Of a DNA stretch of 8,906 nt, positions 6,764 to 8,906 are shown piece by piece (positions within the stretch are counted from its first letter, which is position 1; each line of letters begins with the position of its first letter). The stretch covers positions 1-8,906 of the forward strand of contig JAITEJ010000072.1 of NCBI GenBank assembly GCA_031282095.1, given 5' to 3'. Origin of the DNA: Clostridiales bacterium. GTDB lineage: Bacteria; Bacillota_A; Clostridia; Christensenellales; CAG-917. The notes below the pieces were generated by a model. It was given only the letters and a program-made list of their open reading frames with translations. It was not told where the DNA came from and did not search any database. The position numbers and the translations under genes were made by a program.

Positions 6764-6836
6764 GCCTGTCCTAGAACGTTTTACCGATGACTTAGGGATT
6801 GCCGTCCGTATACGGAGAAACGTTCGGCGCGCAGGC
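6764..6836. repeat. Imperfect inverted repeat of 73 bases in the rpoB-rpoC spacer
   Basis: The outer arms GCCTG (6764-6768) and CAGGC (6832-6836) pair perfectly. After an internal loop of 5 and 6 bases, GAACGTTT (6774-6781) and AAACGTTC (6818-6825) give a perfect 8-bp stem. The enclosed part contains the 12-base palindrome TCCGTATACGGA (6805-6816). It could be a structured RNA in the rpoBC transcript or a small, decayed inverted-repeat mobile element. Nothing in it identifies a family. Confidence 0.5.
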
Positions 6837-6844
6837 AAAACAGC

Positions 6845-6872
6845 TTGAATTGCGTCGTATATAAATTAAATA
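6845..6872 (+). promoter_or_regulatory. Possible weak promoter for rpoC
   Basis: TTGAAT (6845-6850) is followed after 16 bases by TAAATA (6867-6872), inside an AT-rich block that stands out in a GC-rich spacer. Both hexamers are imperfect. If active, it would give rpoC a separate transcript with a leader of about 70 nt. Confidence 0.25.
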
Positions 6873-6913
6873 AATTCCGCGGAGCGTTAGCTGAAGCGGG
6901 TGTCCCATTTATC

Positions 6914-6945
6914 CGCCGTTGAAAATTACAGACGGCGAACGGAGG
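6914..6945 (+). promoter_or_regulatory. Hairpin next to the rpoC Shine-Dalgarno
   Basis: CGCCGT (6914-6919) pairs perfectly with ACGGCG (6932-6937) around a 12-base loop, ending three bases before GGAGG (6941-6945). The Shine-Dalgarno is five bases from the ATG and stays unpaired in this fold. The arrangement parallels that in front of rpoB. Confidence 0.4.
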
Positions 6946-6950
6946 ATTGC

Positions 6951-8906
6951 ATGTTTGAACTGAGCAACTTCGATTCCATACAGATAGGAATCGCCTCTCC
7001 CGAAAAAATCAGAGAATGGTCGTACGGCGAGGTGACCAAACCGGAAACCATAAATTACCGCACTCAAAAGCCCGAACGGGATGGCTTGTTCTGCGAGCGC
7101 ATCTTCGGGCCTACGAAGGACTGGGAATGTCATTGCGGTAGATATAAAAGGGTGCGTTATAAGGGCGTAATATGCGAAAAGTGCGGCGTAGAGGTTACGA
7201 AATCCAAGGTCCGCCGCGAAAGAATGGGGCACATCGAGTTGGCGGCTCCCGTTTCGCATATTTGGTATTTCAGAGGCGTTCCGTCCAGAATCAGCCTGCT
7301 TCTTGATATGTCCCCTAAGGAACTGGAGCAAGTGCTGTATTTTGTGGCGTTTGTGATTTTGGATCCCGGCACAGTACCTGAGTTCAGCAAGAAGCAGGTT
7401 ATTAAAGATAACGAATACCGCGAGGCGGTTGAAAAGTACGGTTCTAAGGCGTTCCGCGCTTCTATGGGCGCGGAGGCGGTCAAGGAACTTCTTATGGAAA
7501 TCGACCTTGAGAAGGATTCCGCCGAGCTTAAGAAAATAATAGCGGAGTCGGTGGGGCAAAAGCGTTTGAAGGCCGTTAAGCGTCTTGAAATAGTGGAAGC
7601 CTTCCGTATTTCCGGAAACAATCCCGAGTGGATGATTTTGGACGTTCTTCCCGTCATTCCTCCGGAGTTAAGACCTATGGTGCAGTTAGACGGCGGCAGA
7701 TTCGCGACAAGCGACTTAAACGATCTTTACCGCCGCGTTATCAACCGCAACAACCGTCTGAAAAAACTCAAAGAACTGGGCGCGCCCGATATAATTGTGA
7801 GAAACGAAAAGAGGATGCTGCAAGAAGCCGTCGATGCGCTCATCGATAACGGCAGGCGCGGCAAGGCGGTCGCGGGACCCGGCAACAGAGATTTGAAGTC
7901 GCTTTCGGGTATGCTACGCGGCAAGCAGGGGCGTTTCAGACAGAACTTGCTCGGCAAGCGCGTGGACTACTCAGGTCGTTCCGTTATCGTCGTGGGACCG
8001 GAGCTTAAGCTCTATCAATGCGGTCTGCCCAAGGAAATGGCGTTGGAGCTTTTCAAGCCTTTCGTAATGAAAAAGCTTGTGGAACAGGGCATATGTCATA
8101 ACATAAAGAGCGCTAAGCGCATAGTGGAAAACGTGAAGAACCAAGTGTGGGACATACTGGAGGACGTGATCAAGGATCATCCCGTTCTGTTGAACCGCGC
8201 GCCTACCCTTCACCGTTTGGGCATACAGGCGTTCGAGCCCGTTTTGGTCGAGGGGCGCGCGCTTAAAATACATCCGCTCGTATGCTCGGCGTTTAACGCG
8301 GACTTCGACGGCGACCAGATGGCCGTTCATGTGCCTCTTTCCATAGAGGCGCAGGTCGAAGCGCGCATACTCATGCTTTCCACCAACAATATACTGAAAC
8401 TGTCCGACGGTCGTCCTATCGTTTCGCCGACGCAGGATATGGTTATAGGCTCATATTACCTCACCATAATCCGTCCGGGAGCGAAAGGAGAAGGCAAAGC
8501 GTTCAAGTCGCCGGAAGAAGCCATAATGGCGTATCACGTGGGCGAGCTTGCACTGCAAGCCAAGTGTTTCATCAGAAGGCAGCTTGTGAAGGACGACGGA
8601 ACCGTTGTTACGGTGCGCTTGCACACGTCCGTAGGCAGATATATATTTAATCAGGCGTTGCCGCAGGATTTGCACTTTATGCCGCGTGAAACCGACGAGG
8701 ATATGCTGCAGCTTGAGGTTGAGGGAATTCTCAGCGGAAAGGTGGGCGCGATAGGCAAAAAACAACTGTCGCTCATAGTGGACGCATGCTTTAAGTATCA
8801 CGGCGCGACGGCTACAGCCGAGGTTTTGGATAAAATCAAGTCGCAAGGCTTTAAATATTCCACCGTCGGCGCTATTACCGCAAGCGTTTTTGATATGCAT
8901 ATTCCC
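6951..8906 (+). CDS. rpoC: DNA-directed RNA polymerase subunit beta-prime, N-terminal 652 residues
   Basis: The open frame runs from ATG 6951, behind a strong GGAGG, to the last base of the window with no stop, so the gene continues to the right. RpoC is the largest polymerase subunit and carries the catalytic magnesium. The N-terminus ([14 protein letters not shown], 15-28) is typical of Firmicutes beta-prime. Cys60, Cys62, Cys75 and Cys78 form the N-terminal zinc ribbon, followed by [20 protein letters not shown] (88-105 region). The clamp/switch-2 region has [18 protein letters not shown] (327-344). The absolutely conserved metal-binding motif NADFDGDQ is at 449-456, with all three aspartates (451, 453, 455) present. 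The bridge helix, trigger loop and second zinc site lie beyond the window. It follows rpoB on the same strand and is presumably co-transcribed with it, though the 319-base spacer leaves room for separate control. Confidence 0.99.
   Translation, partial: MFELSNFDSIQIGIASPEKIREWSYGEVTKPETINYRTQKPERDGLFCERIFGPTKDWECHCGRYKRVRYKGVICEKCGVEVTKSKVRRERMGHIELAAPVSHIWYFRGVPSRISLLLDMSPKELEQVLYFVAFVILDPGTVPEFSKKQVIKDNEYREAVEKYGSKAFRASMGAEAVKELLMEIDLEKDSAELKKIIAESVGQKRLKAVKRLEIVEAFRISGNNPEWMILDVLPVIPPELRPMVQLDGGRFATSDLNDLYRRVINRNNRLKKLKELGAPDIIVRNEKRMLQEAVDALIDNGRRGKAVAGPGNRDLKSLSGMLRGKQGRFRQNLLGKRVDYSGRSVIVVGPELKLYQCGLPKEMALELFKPFVMKKLVEQGICHNIKSAKRIVENVKNQVWDILEDVIKDHPVLLNRAPTLHRLGIQAFEPVLVEGRALKIHPLVCSAFNADFDGDQMAVHVPLSIEAQVEARILMLSTNNILKLSDGRPIVSPTQDMVIGSYYLTIIRPGAKGEGKAFKSPEEAIMAYHVGELALQAKCFIRRQLVKDDGTVVTVRLHTSVGRYIFNQALPQDLHFMPRETDEDMLQLEVEGILSGKVGAIGKKQLSLIVDACFKYHGATATAEVLDKIKSQGFKYSTVGAITASVFDMHIP

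Larger units (their letters stand above)
6632..6950 (+). other. Long rpoB-rpoC spacer (319 bases, no gene seen)
   Basis: No plausible coding frame was found. The spacer holds the overlapping stems at its left end, GGCGG/CCGCC at 6687-6691 and 6705-6709, and the imperfect inverted repeat at 6764-6836. It also holds an AT-rich block near 6857-6876 and a hairpin before the rpoC ribosome binding site. TGCCGTCCG occurs twice (6728-6736 and 6800-6808), each followed downstream by TACGGAG (6758-6764 and 6811-6817). In most bacteria rpoB and rpoC are separated by well under 100 bases. Confidence 0.8.

Noticed and set aside
6762..6774. GAGCCTGTCCTAG as an insertion-sequence terminus matching the left-edge element
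   Set aside because: It shares only a few bases with the sequence at 153-166, and no transposase fragment or target duplication is present.

Overview
The window looks like chromosome of a Bacillota-type bacterium, probably an uncultured clostridial lineage. RpoB and RpoC are of the Firmicutes type: RpoC starts with an [18 protein letters not shown] N-terminus and a C-X-C...C-X2-C zinc ribbon. There is also a short S4-domain protein matching RqcP (YabO), a Bacillota ribosome-rescue factor. Base composition is moderately GC-rich by eye, with AT-rich promoter regions.

Layout. (1) Positions 1-117, minus strand: the first 39 codons of an IS5-family (DUF4096-type) transposase running off the left edge. 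About 390 bases of apparently non-coding DNA follow. (2) Positions 551-2318, minus strand: rqcP, then a 337-base gap, then ispDF, a fused bifunctional enzyme for two steps of the methylerythritol phosphate (MEP) isoprenoid pathway. The gap holds four copies of a 31-bp hairpin-forming repeat at 65-71 bp intervals, the most unusual thing in the window. (3) Positions 2319-2881: a divergent intergenic region with a strong sigma-A-like promoter (TTGACT, 17 bp, TAAAAT with an upstream TG) and a long, structured leader of about 335 nt. (4) Positions 2882-6631, plus strand: complete rpoB. (5) Positions 6632-6950: an unusually long rpoB-rpoC spacer full of inverted repeats. (6) Positions 6951-8906, plus strand: the first 652 codons of rpoC, cut by the right edge.

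How it works together. rpoB and rpoC encode the two catalytic subunits of RNA polymerase. They are not preceded by rplJ/rplL as in most bacteria, so they appear to have their own promoter and leader. In both genes a 6-bp hairpin ends two or three bases before the Shine-Dalgarno sequence. The minus-strand genes (ribosome rescue, isoprenoid precursors) have no obvious functional link to rpoBC.

No tRNA, rRNA, cas gene, toxin-antitoxin pair or defence gene was recognised. The candidates for something undescribed are the 31-bp structured repeat array and the folded rpoB-rpoC spacer. Both are visible directly in the sequence, but their functions are unknown.
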